NCBI GenBank assembly: GCA_964595355.1
Contig: CAZQQD010000071.1
Coordinates: 1-15,432, forward strand
Length of the DNA: 15,432 nt
Direction: 5' to 3'
Source: JAKAGZ01 sp964595355
Lineage (GTDB): Bacteria; Bacteroidota; Ignavibacteria; Ignavibacteriales; Ignavibacteriaceae
The notes under the pieces: model-generated
Told to the model about the DNA's origin: nothing
Database searches by the model: none
What the model saw: the letters and a program-made list of their open reading frames with translations, nothing else
In this document: in pieces, positions 7,170 to 14,326 of the stretch
How positions within the stretch are numbered: position 1 is the stretch's first letter
How the letters are laid out: the number at the start of each line of letters is the position of its first letter
Position numbers and translations under genes: made by a program

Positions 7170-8360
7170 TTATATTGCAACGTGGGAAATACTCAAAACA
7201 TTCGGATTATCGTTCATTTTTTTCAGCATTTCTGTACTGGCAGGACCCATTAATTTCATAGTGCAGCAGGCAGCAATACCTCCTTCAAAAATTATGTTCT
7301 CAATTTCTTCAATATTAATATTTCCTTCTCTGATTACATCAAGAATGCCGGCAAGGACTCCGGGTTTGTCAAAATGCTTAACCACTAGTTGATAGTTTGC
7401 GTCGGTAATTTTAGCCCTGTTAACCCAATGAGCGATTAAGCCGCTTGTTGTGAAATCTTTGATTATTCTTATTGTTTCATCGGCAACTGCATTTTGTGCT
7501 TGTTCTGTTGAAGCACCGATGTGATGTGTGGCATAAACATTCGGATTAGACTGTAACTTTGATTTTACTTCGCCGGTTTTTCCTTCGGGTTCGTCCTTAA
7601 AGACGTCAACTGCAGCTCTAATGTTTTTTTCTTTTATTGCTTCCAGTAAAGCGTCTTCATCTATAACGTCTGGTCTTGATGTATTTATAAGCAGGGCATC
7701 GTTTTTCATATAGCTGAACATTTCTTTATTGAATAATCCTTTCGTTTCCGGAGTGGCTGGCAAGTGAATCGTTACTATATCACACATAGAAAGCAGTTGA
7801 TCCATTTCTGAAAAATCCTTTACCATTTCTCCCTCTATTCTGGAGATATCTTTTGCGTAAACTCTCATATCAAAAGCAATTGCTCTTTTTGCCACTTCTT
7901 TACCAATATTTCCATATCCGATTATTCCCAATGTTTTTCCCTTTAATCCTTGTGCCTTTGAATATTCAGCTTTGTTCCATTTGCCATTTTTGAAATCGAT
8001 CACATTATCAGGAATTCTTCTATCTAGTGAGATCATCAGTCCCATTGCGAGTTCTGCAACGGCTACTGAATTCATACCCGGGCAATTTGCGACATAAATT
8101 CCTTTTTTGTTTGCAGCAGGAATGTTGATATTGTTAACTCCTGCACCAGCACGGATAATCAAATCCAGGCTTTTTGCATTTTCAATTGTTTGTTCATTTA
8201 CTTTTGTTGATCTGACAACAAGAATGTCGTTGCCCTTTATTTCATTCGGGAGATCATTTTCACTCAGTTTTGGTGAATAAGTAACTTCAAGGTCCAGTTC
8301 CTGCATTTTTTTTATGTGCTGATCAGGAAATTTATCAGCTACTAAAACTTTTACTTTCAT
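7170..8360 (-). CDS. serA: D-3-phosphoglycerate dehydrogenase
   Basis: A 396-residue NAD-dependent 2-hydroxyacid dehydrogenase with a C-terminal ACT domain, matching the short SerA type. SerA oxidises 3-phosphoglycerate to 3-phosphohydroxypyruvate, the first step of serine synthesis. The catalytic domain contains the nucleotide loop G-Y-G-N-I-G (148-153), Arg229 in N-T-S-R, Glu257 in K-D-E-P and His280 in H-H-I-G-A-S-T, so the Arg/Glu/His triad is complete. The ACT domain (about 325-396) begins V-K-H-F-D-K-P-G-V-L-A and would bind serine or another amino acid. The usual A-R-G-G-x-V-D-E loop reads S-R-P-D-V-I-D-E. The ATG is preceded by GAGG at about nine bases. Substrate specificity within the family cannot be proven, but the ACT domain and length favour SerA. 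serB and serC are not in the window. Confidence 0.9.
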   Translation of the reverse strand: MKVKVLVADKFPDQHIKKMQELDLEVTYSPKLSENDLPNEIKGNDILVVRSTKVNEQTIENAKSLDLIIRAGAGVNNINIPAANKKGIYVANCPGMNSVAVAELAMGLMISLDRRIPDNVIDFKNGKWNKAEYSKAQGLKGKTLGIIGYGNIGKEVAKRAIAFDMRVYAKDISRIEGEMVKDFSEMDQLLSMCDIVTIHLPATPETKGLFNKEMFSYMKNDALLINTSRPDVIDEDALLEAIKEKNIRAAVDVFKDEPEGKTGEVKSKLQSNPNVYATHHIGASTEQAQNAVADETIRIIKDFTTSGLIAHWVNRAKITDANYQLVVKHFDKPGVLAGILDVIREGNINIEEIENIIFEGGIAACCTMKLMGPASTEMLKKMNDNPNVLSISHVAI

Positions 8361-8395
8361 TTTCTAATCCTCATTTATTTTTTCTGATTTTTCAA

Positions 8396-8428
8396 CAAAT
8401 TCAATTTTTTGTATTACTAAATTACAAA
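8396..8428 (-). promoter_or_regulatory. Candidate Bacteroidota-type promoter for serA
   Basis: Read on the minus strand, TTTG (8428-8425) and TGAATTTG (8403-8396) are separated by 21 bases. This resembles the Bacteroidota -33 TTTG and -7 TAnnTTTG boxes, with one mismatch in the -7 box. They lie 36-68 bases before the serA ATG. The 155-base gap to the next upstream gene leaves room for an independent promoter. Evidence is consensus resemblance only. Confidence 0.35.
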
Positions 8429-8515
8429 CATTCGTAACAAAAATTAAGGCGGGAGAATGCCAAACTAATAGATTTAGATTCGGCGAAGACTATCGGGAAA
8501 GATGGTTTGTGTTTA

Positions 8516-8767
8516 TCAAGTAACTCTAATTGTTTTCTTCCTTTCCCAGAAAATATTCTCACAATTCAGACATTTATATTCAACTTCATTAAAAGATTCG
8601 GGAGAGGCAGCAATGGCTAAATTGGGACTTTCTTTGTAACGTGTTTTCCCAGTTCTCACTGCATTTTTACTACCGCATTTTATGCAGGTAGGTTTTTCTT
8701 TTAGAAAATAAATGAAAACTGATATTATTAGAATTGCGCCGAAAATTATAAAAATAATATTAAACAT
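8516..8767 (-). CDS. Small membrane-anchored zinc-ribbon protein, unknown function
   Basis: An 83-residue protein with one N-terminal hydrophobic segment (about 3-22) followed by a cytoplasmic-type zinc ribbon: Cys28-x-x-Cys31 and Cys66-x-x-Cys69, in C-I-K-C-G-S-K and Y-K-C-L-N-C-E. The 34 residues between the knuckles include an alanine/serine/proline-rich stretch. No enzymatic motif is visible. The start is well supported by AGGGAG a few bases upstream. It begins 50 bases after the hutU stop on the same strand and may be the last gene of the add-hutU transcript. Zinc ribbons of this type bind nucleic acid or proteins or simply stabilise a fold, so no function is assigned. Confidence 0.75.
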   Translation of the reverse strand: MFNIIFIIFGAILIISVFIYFLKEKPTCIKCGSKNAVRTGKTRYKESPNLAIAASPESFNEVEYKCLNCENIFWERKKTIRVT

Positions 8768-8771
8768 AATT

Positions 8772-8793
8772 TCTCCCTCTTTTTGCAGGGAAA
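8772..8793 (-). promoter_or_regulatory. Hairpin covering the ribosome binding site of the zinc-ribbon gene
   Basis: On the minus strand TTTCCCT (complement of 8787-8793) can pair with AGGGAGA (complement of 8772-8778), seven pairs including one G-U, across an 8-base loop. The right arm is the Shine-Dalgarno sequence of the downstream ATG at 8767. A second AGGAGG-like sequence (complement of 8805-8810), just after the hutU stop, has no start codon at proper distance. The stem is short, so its effect on translation is uncertain. Confidence 0.3.
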
Positions 8794-8817
8794 GTCTGAG
8801 AGATTCCTCCTATTATC

Positions 8818-10485
8818 TTATTCTTTTAACATTGGTATTTTTACATTAAGTTTTTTAGCATTCTCAATGGCTCTTTCATATCCTGCATCGCTGTGGCGCA
8901 TAATACCCATTCCTGGGTCGTAAGTGAGAACTCTCTGCAATCTTTCTTCTGCTTCTTTTGTACCATCTGCAACAATTACCATCCCTGCATGGAGTGACTT
9001 TCCGATTCCAACTCCGCCACCGTGATGAAATGAAACCCAGCTTGCGCCGCCTATCGTATTCATAAGAATATTAAGGATCGGCCAGTCCGCAATTGCATCA
9101 CTTCCGTCTTTCATTCCCTCAGTTTCCCGGTTGGGAGAAGCAACCGAACCACAATCCAGATGGTCTCTTCCAATGACTATTGGCGCGGCTACTTTTCCTG
9201 ATGCTACGAGGTCATTAAATATTTTTCCCATTTTAGCTCTTTCACCGTATCCAAGCCAGCAAATACGCGAAGGCAATCCCTGGAAGTGAACTTTTTTCTG
9301 TGCCATATCAATCCATTTGCAAAGAGCTTTATTTTCAGGAAAAGTTTCTTTGATTGCTTTGTCTGTTTCGTAAATGTCTTCGGGTTTTCCTGAAAGAGCA
9401 GCCCATCTGAACGGACCTTTCCCATCACAGAAAAGTGGGCGAATAAATTCCGGCACAAATCCTGGAATGTCGAATGCGTTGCTCACACCATTATCTTTTG
9501 CTTCGCCACGGATATTATTTCCATAGTCAAATGCTTTTGCACCGCGTTTCTGAAATTCGAGCATTGCCTTAACATGCTCAACAATTGTTTTTTTGGAAAG
9601 GGAAATGTACTTATCAGGATCTGTTTTTCTGAGTTTCACTGCTTCCTCAAAACTCATTCCCATCGGGACATAACCGTTTAAGGTATCGTGAGCCGAAGTC
9701 TGATCTGTAATAACATCAGGGATAATATTTCTTTTTAATATTTCGGGTAATACTTCTCCTGCGTTTCCAACTAACCCGACCGATAAAGCTTTCGCTTCTT
9801 TTTTTGCATCAAGTACTAACTTTAAAGCTTCATCTATATTATCGGTTAATACATCTGTATAACCTGTGTCAATTCTTTTTTGGATTCTCTCTTTATCTAC
9901 TTCAATACCAAGAAAAGCTGCTTCATTCATAGTTGCAGCAAGAGGCTGAGCGCCGCCCATTCCTCCGAGTCCTGCTGTTAAAATAAATTTTCCTTTAAGT
10001 GAACCACTGAAGTATTTTTCGGCACAGGCGGCGAAAGTTTCGTAGGTACCTTGGAGTATTCCCTGCGTACCAATATATATCCAGCTTCCGGCTGTCATTT
10101 GCCCGTACATTGTAAGGCCGAGTTTTTCAAGCCTCCTGAATTCATCCCAATTTGCCCAATCTGGAACAAGCATTGCATTTGAAATTATTACTCTCGGTGC
10201 GTTAATGTGGGTTTTGAAAATACCAACGGTCTTACCTGATTGTACAAGCATTGTTTCATCGTTTTCAAGATTTTTTAATGTGCTAACAATTGCTTCATAG
10301 CACTCCCAATTCCTGGCAGCCTTTCCGCTTCCGCCGTAAACGATTAGTTCGGAAGGATTTTCGCCAACCTCTGCATCAAGATTATTCATTAGCATTCTCA
10401 TTGCTGCTTCCTGTATCCATCCTTTGCAGCTAAGTGTATTTCCTGTTGGTGCTTTTATTTTAGTTTTTTCTTCCTCGGCTATCAT
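8818..10485 (-). CDS. hutU: Urocanate hydratase (urocanase)
   Basis: A 555-residue enzyme, the normal bacterial length. It adds water to urocanate to give 4-imidazolone-5-propionate, the second step of histidine degradation, using tightly bound NAD+ as an electrophile. Diagnostic segments are Y-G-G-S-G-K-A-A-R-N-W near residue 50, the glycine-rich L-T-A-G-L-G-G-M-G-G-A-Q, G-L-P-S-R-I-C-W-L-G (Cys409, at the place of the active-site Cys410 of Pseudomonas putida as I recall it), G-R-D-H-L-D-C-G-S-V-A-S-P (about 439-451) and W-V-S-F-H-H-G-G-G-V-G-I-G. No frameshift or missing block is visible. It starts three bases after the stop of the 111-residue gene, with AGGA upstream. hutH, hutI and hutG are not in the window, so the rest of the pathway must lie elsewhere, if present. 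Confidence 0.96.
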   Translation of the reverse strand: MIAEEEKTKIKAPTGNTLSCKGWIQEAAMRMLMNNLDAEVGENPSELIVYGGSGKAARNWECYEAIVSTLKNLENDETMLVQSGKTVGIFKTHINAPRVIISNAMLVPDWANWDEFRRLEKLGLTMYGQMTAGSWIYIGTQGILQGTYETFAACAEKYFSGSLKGKFILTAGLGGMGGAQPLAATMNEAAFLGIEVDKERIQKRIDTGYTDVLTDNIDEALKLVLDAKKEAKALSVGLVGNAGEVLPEILKRNIIPDVITDQTSAHDTLNGYVPMGMSFEEAVKLRKTDPDKYISLSKKTIVEHVKAMLEFQKRGAKAFDYGNNIRGEAKDNGVSNAFDIPGFVPEFIRPLFCDGKGPFRWAALSGKPEDIYETDKAIKETFPENKALCKWIDMAQKKVHFQGLPSRICWLGYGERAKMGKIFNDLVASGKVAAPIVIGRDHLDCGSVASPNRETEGMKDGSDAIADWPILNILMNTIGGASWVSFHHGGGVGIGKSLHAGMVIVADGTKEAEERLQRVLTYDPGMGIMRHSDAGYERAIENAKKLNVKIPMLKE

Positions 10486-10488
10486 TTT

Positions 10489-10824
10489 TTAATTCCTGAA
10501 ATGATTTTCTAAAATACTTTCATACTGGTTTGCCATCGAACGATACATCCATTTTTTGATGAACCAGCTCTTTTTTATCTGTTCATTTAAATATTTAACG
10601 TTTTGCTCAAGTTGATGATTCAGTTTTGTCCGTTCTTCTTTTGTGAGTTTTATTACGTCTTCGGAACCTGAAAGTTTTGTTAAAAGAGAATTGAATACCT
10701 TTGCCTCAGTAAAGAATCTGTTATCCCCTTCAACCTGTTTTAAGGTTTGTTTGCAGAAAGTGGTAAGTAATTTTTTATCGTTGCTTGTAAATTCAAAATT
10801 ATAGTTTGTGAATAGTTTCTTCAT
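10489..10824 (-). CDS. Unknown 111-residue helical protein between add and hutU
   Basis: I do not recognise this protein. It is 111 residues, charged and lysine-rich, with no signal peptide or membrane span. It looks mostly helical, for example N-D-K-K-L-L-T-T-F-C-K-Q-T-L-K-Q (15-30) and K-E-E-R-T-K-L-N-H-Q-L-E-Q-N-V-K (62-77). The aromatic and basic C-terminus (S-W-F-I-K-K-W-M-Y-R-S-M-A-N-Q-Y) might bind a partner or a membrane surface. Its start overlaps the end of add by 26 bases and its stop lies three bases from the hutU start, which strongly implies one transcript and coupled translation. The ATG at 10824 has GAG upstream. A real gene is likely from this packing; the function is unknown. 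Confidence 0.72.
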   Translation of the reverse strand: MKKLFTNYNFEFTSNDKKLLTTFCKQTLKQVEGDNRFFTEAKVFNSLLTKLSGSEDVIKLTKEERTKLNHQLEQNVKYLNEQIKKSWFIKKWMYRSMANQYESILENHFRN

Positions 10825-11920
10825 TATTTCTCATTGATTTCAGTGAAAGGAGTTTTTCCCGCATTGTTTGGAATCCGGGTTTGATGATTTTATAAATAAA
10901 TTCTAATCTTTTTTTGTAGGGAATAAATGCGGATTTCATAGAATTGATAGTGATTTTCTCAATGTCTTCAAGATTCAAATTAAAGTTGTCTATGGCTGTA
11001 ATGAATTCTTTTGTCATAGTCGTATCACTCATCAATCTGTCATCTGTATTTATCGTTACCCTAAATTTTTCTTTAAATAAAATTCCAAATGGGTGGTTCT
11101 CAATCTTGTCGATTGCACCGGTGTGAACGTTACTCAGCAAACATATTTCTAGGGGAATTCTTTTATCCAATACATACTGTGCAAGATTGCCAAAGCCCGC
11201 AATTTTTCCTTTTTCATCAAAAATAAAATCTTCGCGAAGGTGAGTTGCATGGCCGATCCTGTGGGCTCCACACCACTGAATGGCCTGCCAGATTGATTCC
11301 TTACCGAAAGCTTCGCCGGCATGAATTGTAATATTGAAGTTTGCTCTTTGAATAAACTGAAAGGCATCAATATGTTTTTTGGGAGGATAACCACCTTCTT
11401 CACCGGCAAGATCAAATCCTACCACGCCTTTGTTTCTGAAATTTAATGCAAGCTCGGCAATCTCAAGTGTATTTTTCATGTTCCGCATTCCACAAAGGAT
11501 CAGACCATAGCCTACACCGAAATTTTTTTTCCCCCTTTCGAGTCCATTTAAGACGGCAGCTACAATATCTTCGTGATAAAGTCCCTTTGATGTGTGAAAA
11601 ACCGGGGCGAATCTTGTCTCAACATAGCAAACCCCGTCTTTTTTCATATCTTCCATCATTTCGTAAGCAATACGTTCCAGACTTTCCTTAGTTTGCATTA
11701 CAGCACAGGTATGTTCAAATCCCTGTAAATATTCGACAAGGTTGCCTTTATTGGCTCCGCGATGGAACCATGCACCTAGCTCATCGGGATCTTTTGTGGG
11801 TAATTTATTATACTTTAAATCTTGTGCGATTTCAATTATTGTCTGTGGTCGCAAGCCTCCGTCTAAGTGGTCATGTAATAAGACCTTAGGAACAGCTTTT
11901 ATTATGTCCTCAGTAGTCAA
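10799..11920 (-). CDS. add: Adenosine deaminase family protein
   Basis: A 373-residue metal-dependent amidohydrolase of the adenosine deaminase family, converting adenosine (or deoxyadenosine) to inosine plus ammonia. Metal and catalytic residues are all present: His16-x-His18 in L-H-D-H-L-D-G-G-L, His200 and catalytic Glu203 in I-H-A-G-E, His224 in H-R-I-G-H-A-T, and Asp293-Asp294 in N-T-D-D-R-L-M-S. The start is TTG at 11920: TGAGG lies five bases upstream, no in-frame ATG lies between the preceding stop and this codon, and the L-H-D-H motif must be included. It is the first gene of a minus-strand set with the 111-residue protein and hutU. Related family members deaminate aminodeoxyfutalosine or other purine nucleosides, so the exact substrate is not certain. 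Confidence 0.92.
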   Translation of the reverse strand: MTTEDIIKAVPKVLLHDHLDGGLRPQTIIEIAQDLKYNKLPTKDPDELGAWFHRGANKGNLVEYLQGFEHTCAVMQTKESLERIAYEMMEDMKKDGVCYVETRFAPVFHTSKGLYHEDIVAAVLNGLERGKKNFGVGYGLILCGMRNMKNTLEIAELALNFRNKGVVGFDLAGEEGGYPPKKHIDAFQFIQRANFNITIHAGEAFGKESIWQAIQWCGAHRIGHATHLREDFIFDEKGKIAGFGNLAQYVLDKRIPLEICLLSNVHTGAIDKIENHPFGILFKEKFRVTINTDDRLMSDTTMTKEFITAIDNFNLNLEDIEKITINSMKSAFIPYKKRLEFIYKIIKPGFQTMREKLLSLKSMRNNEETIHKL

Positions 11921-12049
11921 CGCAACCTCATTTTTTACACTTCAAAATATTCTTTTTAATTTGTAAAATCAATTTAAATGACATCGATAAGCTTCACTTG
12001 TTTTATTTTCAAAAACTATGAAATCAATTACTTACTCAATAAATTATTG

Positions 12050-12066
12050 CCAAAATGAGCATTTGG
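12050..12066. repeat. Short inverted repeat in the add / TPR divergent region
   Basis: CCAAAATG (12050-12057) and CATTTGG (12060-12066) are inverted copies differing by one extra A, separated by two bases. The element lies in the 234-base region between the divergently transcribed add and TPR-lipoprotein genes, so it could be an operator. Otherwise this gap is AT-rich. A TTGACT (12091-12096) is present, but its partner -10 box is poor. I see no gene in it. Confidence 0.25.
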
Positions 12067-12154
12067 AAGTATTAAATTGCGCCGAAATTCTTGACTATAG
12101 GAACTTAAAACACTAATTTTCATTTCATTTAATAAGCAAATCATTGGAGTAATA

Positions 12155-13321
12155 ATGCAAAAATCAAAATTATTAATTGCAGGAATTATATTAGTTGGAC
12201 TTATGTTCACTGGGTTTTCCTGTTCGTCTTCGAGCCTGACTGGAGCAAGGTTATACCTCCAGCAGAAACAATATGATAAGGCTTATGAAGCTTTACAAAA
12301 AGAAATAAGTACTAATCCTGCCAGCGATGAGGGATGGTATTTATTGGGGCAACTTTATGGTGATAGGGGACAAATCGATAGTATGCTGGTCTCTTTTAAC
12401 AAATCACTTTCTATCAGCAAACTATATGAAAAAGATATTGATAACTATAAGAAATACCAGTATGCAAATGAATTTAACAAAGGTGTTGCTGATTTTCAGA
12501 AGGCTAGTAGCCATAGTAATGCTGACAGTATAAAAATTTTGTACAACAATTCAATAGATGCCTTTAATAAAGCAATTATGATTGAACCTGATTCTGCAAG
12601 CACATATAAGAACGTTGCATTTGTATATATGAATGCTGGAAGATATGATGATGCTATAAGTCCTCTCCAAAAAATCATTGATTTAGAAAATTCCCGAGAT
12701 GGCTATAAATTTCTTGGTCAAATTTACTATGAAAAAGCACAGAAATTGAAAAACCAGTACGGTATAGCTCACAATGTTCAGGATAGTTTGAGTTATATGG
12801 AATATTATAATAAAGCAATTAAAGTTCTTGAAAAGGGAAGAAAGAGCTACCCAAGTGATTCCGATATACTACTTCTTCTTTCGAATTCATATATAGGTGC
12901 AGATAAGATTGAAGTTGCAATGGATGCATTTAAATCTGGTGTTGAGATGGATCCGCAAAATAAATTTTATCATTATAACTATGGTGTTCTTCTTTTAGGT
13001 TCTGGTGATTATCAGGCGGCTGTTGATCAGTTTAAAAAAGCTATAGAAATTGATCCTAGCTATATAAATGCTCAATACAATCTTGGCGTCGCTTATTTGA
13101 AATGGGGCAATGATATGAATAAAAAAGCAGATGAAATGGGAAATAAAAACGAGGCTTATAAAGAAAAAATCGAAATGTCAATTCCTTATCTTAAAAAAGC
13201 AGTTCAGTTAGATGCAAGCCAAGCTGATATGTGGGAAACATTAGGAAGAGCGTACACAATTATGGGCAAACAAACAGAAGCCAAAGAAGCTTTTGATAAA
13301 TCTGATCAATTAAGAAAATAA
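12155..13321 (+). CDS. TPR-repeat lipoprotein
   Basis: A 388-residue exported protein. The N-terminus has a basic start, a hydrophobic core and a cysteine (Cys23 in F-T-G-F-S-C-S-S-S-S) that fits a relaxed lipobox, so it is probably a membrane-anchored lipoprotein facing the periplasm. The rest is built of tetratricopeptide repeats: about 31-90, 130-180, 185-235, two very typical units at 268-318 (Y-N-Y-G-V-L-L-L-G-S-G-D-Y-Q-A-A-V then A-Q-Y-N-L-G-V-A-Y-L) and one at 355-388. TPRs hold protein partners together; no catalytic domain is present. GGAG lies five bases before the ATG. It is followed after 23 bases by the DUF3467 gene, so they are likely one transcript. The partner is unknown; roles in envelope assembly are common for such proteins. 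Confidence 0.88.
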   Translation: MQKSKLLIAGIILVGLMFTGFSCSSSSLTGARLYLQQKQYDKAYEALQKEISTNPASDEGWYLLGQLYGDRGQIDSMLVSFNKSLSISKLYEKDIDNYKKYQYANEFNKGVADFQKASSHSNADSIKILYNNSIDAFNKAIMIEPDSASTYKNVAFVYMNAGRYDDAISPLQKIIDLENSRDGYKFLGQIYYEKAQKLKNQYGIAHNVQDSLSYMEYYNKAIKVLEKGRKSYPSDSDILLLLSNSYIGADKIEVAMDAFKSGVEMDPQNKFYHYNYGVLLLGSGDYQAAVDQFKKAIEIDPSYINAQYNLGVAYLKWGNDMNKKADEMGNKNEAYKEKIEMSIPYLKKAVQLDASQADMWETLGRAYTIMGKQTEAKEAFDKSDQLRK

Positions 13322-13344
13322 TTATTGAATTTTAGAGTAGTGTA

Positions 13345-13674
13345 ATGAGTAACAATAATCAACAGCAGGGGCAACAGATTAATATAGAATTGGGTGAGAA
13401 AGAAGCAGAGGGGATCTATTCTAACCTGGCTATTATCACACATTCACCTGCAGAGTTTATTATCGATTTTACGCGGATAGTACCAGGAGTTCCAAAGGCA
13501 AAAGTTCACGCAAGAATAATCACAACTCCCCAACATGCGAAAATGCTTTTAAAGGCTCTCGAAGATAATATTAAAAAGTATGAAGCAAGGTTCGGGATCG
13601 TAAATATTGATAATTCTCCGAACCAGCATTTTGGTTTTGTTCCTCCTGTAAAAAAAGATGAAAAAGTAAATTAA
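13345..13674 (+). CDS. DUF3467 family protein
   Basis: A 109-residue soluble protein matching DUF3467: a glutamine-rich start (N-N-N-Q-Q-Q-G-Q-Q-I-N-I-E-L), then E-A-E-G-I-Y-S-N-L-A-I-I-T-H-S-P-A-E-F-I-I-D-F (20-42), the R-I-V-P-G-V-P-K-A-K-V-H-A-R-I-I-T-T-P-Q-H-A-K segment (44-66) and a C-terminal helix. The core looks like a small beta sheet plus helix. The family's function is unknown; homologues are small single-domain proteins common in Bacteroidota relatives. The gene lies 23 bases after the TPR lipoprotein with a weak GAG ribosome binding site and ends before a strong terminator. No signal peptide is seen, so it acts in the cytoplasm. Confidence 0.87.
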   Translation: MSNNNQQQGQQINIELGEKEAEGIYSNLAIITHSPAEFIIDFTRIVPGVPKAKVHARIITTPQHAKMLLKALEDNIKKYEARFGIVNIDNSPNQHFGFVPPVKKDEKVN

Positions 13675-13702
13675 AGAGTAATCAGATATGATAAACTAAA
13701 AG

Positions 13703-13738
13703 ACCCTTTGAAACGGAAAAAATTTCAAAGGGTTTTTT
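13703..13738 (+). terminator. Intrinsic terminator after the TPR/DUF3467 pair
   Basis: ACCCTTTGAAA (13703-13713) pairs perfectly with TTTCAAAGGGT (13723-13733) across a 9-base loop, followed by a run of six Ts (13733-13738). Confidence 0.92.
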
Positions 13739-13746
13739 GGGAACTC

Positions 13747-13781
13747 TCCTCTGTTTTGATAGTAAAATAAAAACAGGAGGA
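13747..13781 (+). promoter_or_regulatory. Leader hairpin that hides the ribosome binding site of the sorting-domain gene
   Basis: TCCT plus CTGTTTT (13747-13757) can pair with AAAACAG (13770-13776) and AGGA (13778-13781), leaving one bulged G at 13777 and a 12-base loop. The right arm contains essentially the whole strong Shine-Dalgarno AGGAGG (13775-13780) of the ATG at 13788. The hairpin could hold translation off until it melts or is opened. It begins only nine bases after the preceding terminator, so where the transcript starts matters. Confidence 0.45.
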
Positions 13782-13787
13782 TAGTGA

Positions 13788-14201
13788 ATGACAGGAAAAT
13801 TTTACTTTTTGATTTTATATGTTTTTGTGATTATTGCTACTCAAAATTTAATTGCTAAAGATTCTGAGAAGGGGGTTTACTCGAAGCCTGATTTAACAGT
13901 AATTCAAGCTGCTAATGGGGATTCATCTTATTTTTTTAATAATAATTTATTAAAACAAAACTACCCAAATCCATTTAACCCTACTACAACAATTGAATTT
14001 AGTCTACCTGAAAGATCATATGTAGAATTGAACATTTATAATGTGCTCGGTGTAAAAATTACAACTTTAGTCCAAGGTGTAGAAGAGGCGGGTACGTACT
14101 CTATTCAATTTAATGCCTCAAAATATCCTTCGGGATTGTATATTTACGAGTTGCAAACAGATAGATTTAAGCAGACTAAAAAGATGATTTACATGAAATA
14201 A
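13788..14201 (+). CDS. Short secreted protein with type IX secretion (Por) C-terminal sorting domain
   Basis: A 137-residue protein. It has an N-terminal signal peptide (about 1-23, L-I-L-Y-V-F-V-I-I-A-T core, probable cut near L-I-A-K). Residues 24-55 form a polar linker, and residues 57-137 are a type A sorting domain of the type IX secretion system: N-Y-P-N-P-F-N-P-T-T-T-I-E-F (58-71), then Y-N-V-L-G and Y-P-S-G-L-Y-I-Y-E-L, ending in a basic Q-T-K-K-M-I-Y-M-K. Such domains direct cargo through the outer membrane and are usually removed at the surface. Here there is hardly any cargo, so the protein is either a tiny secreted peptide, a remnant of a longer gene, or a free sorting-domain protein. 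The ATG follows AGGAGG at seven bases. The transporter genes are not in the window. Confidence 0.85.
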   Translation: MTGKFYFLILYVFVIIATQNLIAKDSEKGVYSKPDLTVIQAANGDSSYFFNNNLLKQNYPNPFNPTTTIEFSLPERSYVELNIYNVLGVKITTLVQGVEEAGTYSIQFNASKYPSGLYIYELQTDRFKQTKKMIYMK

Positions 14202-14229
14202 GAGTGATAATATTGTACTCTAATTATTT
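14201..14229 (+). terminator. Weak terminator candidate after the sorting-domain gene
   Basis: AGAGT (14201-14205) pairs with ACTCT (14217-14221), plus a G-U pair, followed by AATTATTTT. The stem is short and AT-rich, so confidence is low. Confidence 0.25.
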
Positions 14230-14326
14230 TATAAAAAAGGACTTAGGGCAATATTAACCAAATTGCATTTCAGACCCTCAATACTTAACTTTCATATTCA
14301 TTTTTCCAACGGAGATACGCTTAATA

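Noticed and set aside
9204..9458. Extra frame inside urocanase
   Set aside because: It is a shifted reading of hutU with no plausible protein features.
11149..11966. Several open frames on both strands inside and around add
   Set aside because: Shadows of the conserved deaminase; no ribosome binding sites or recognisable composition.
12091..12119. Sigma70-like promoter TTGACT with 17-base spacing before the TPR gene
   Set aside because: The -10 box TAATTT matches poorly, and this lineage is expected to use different promoter boxes.
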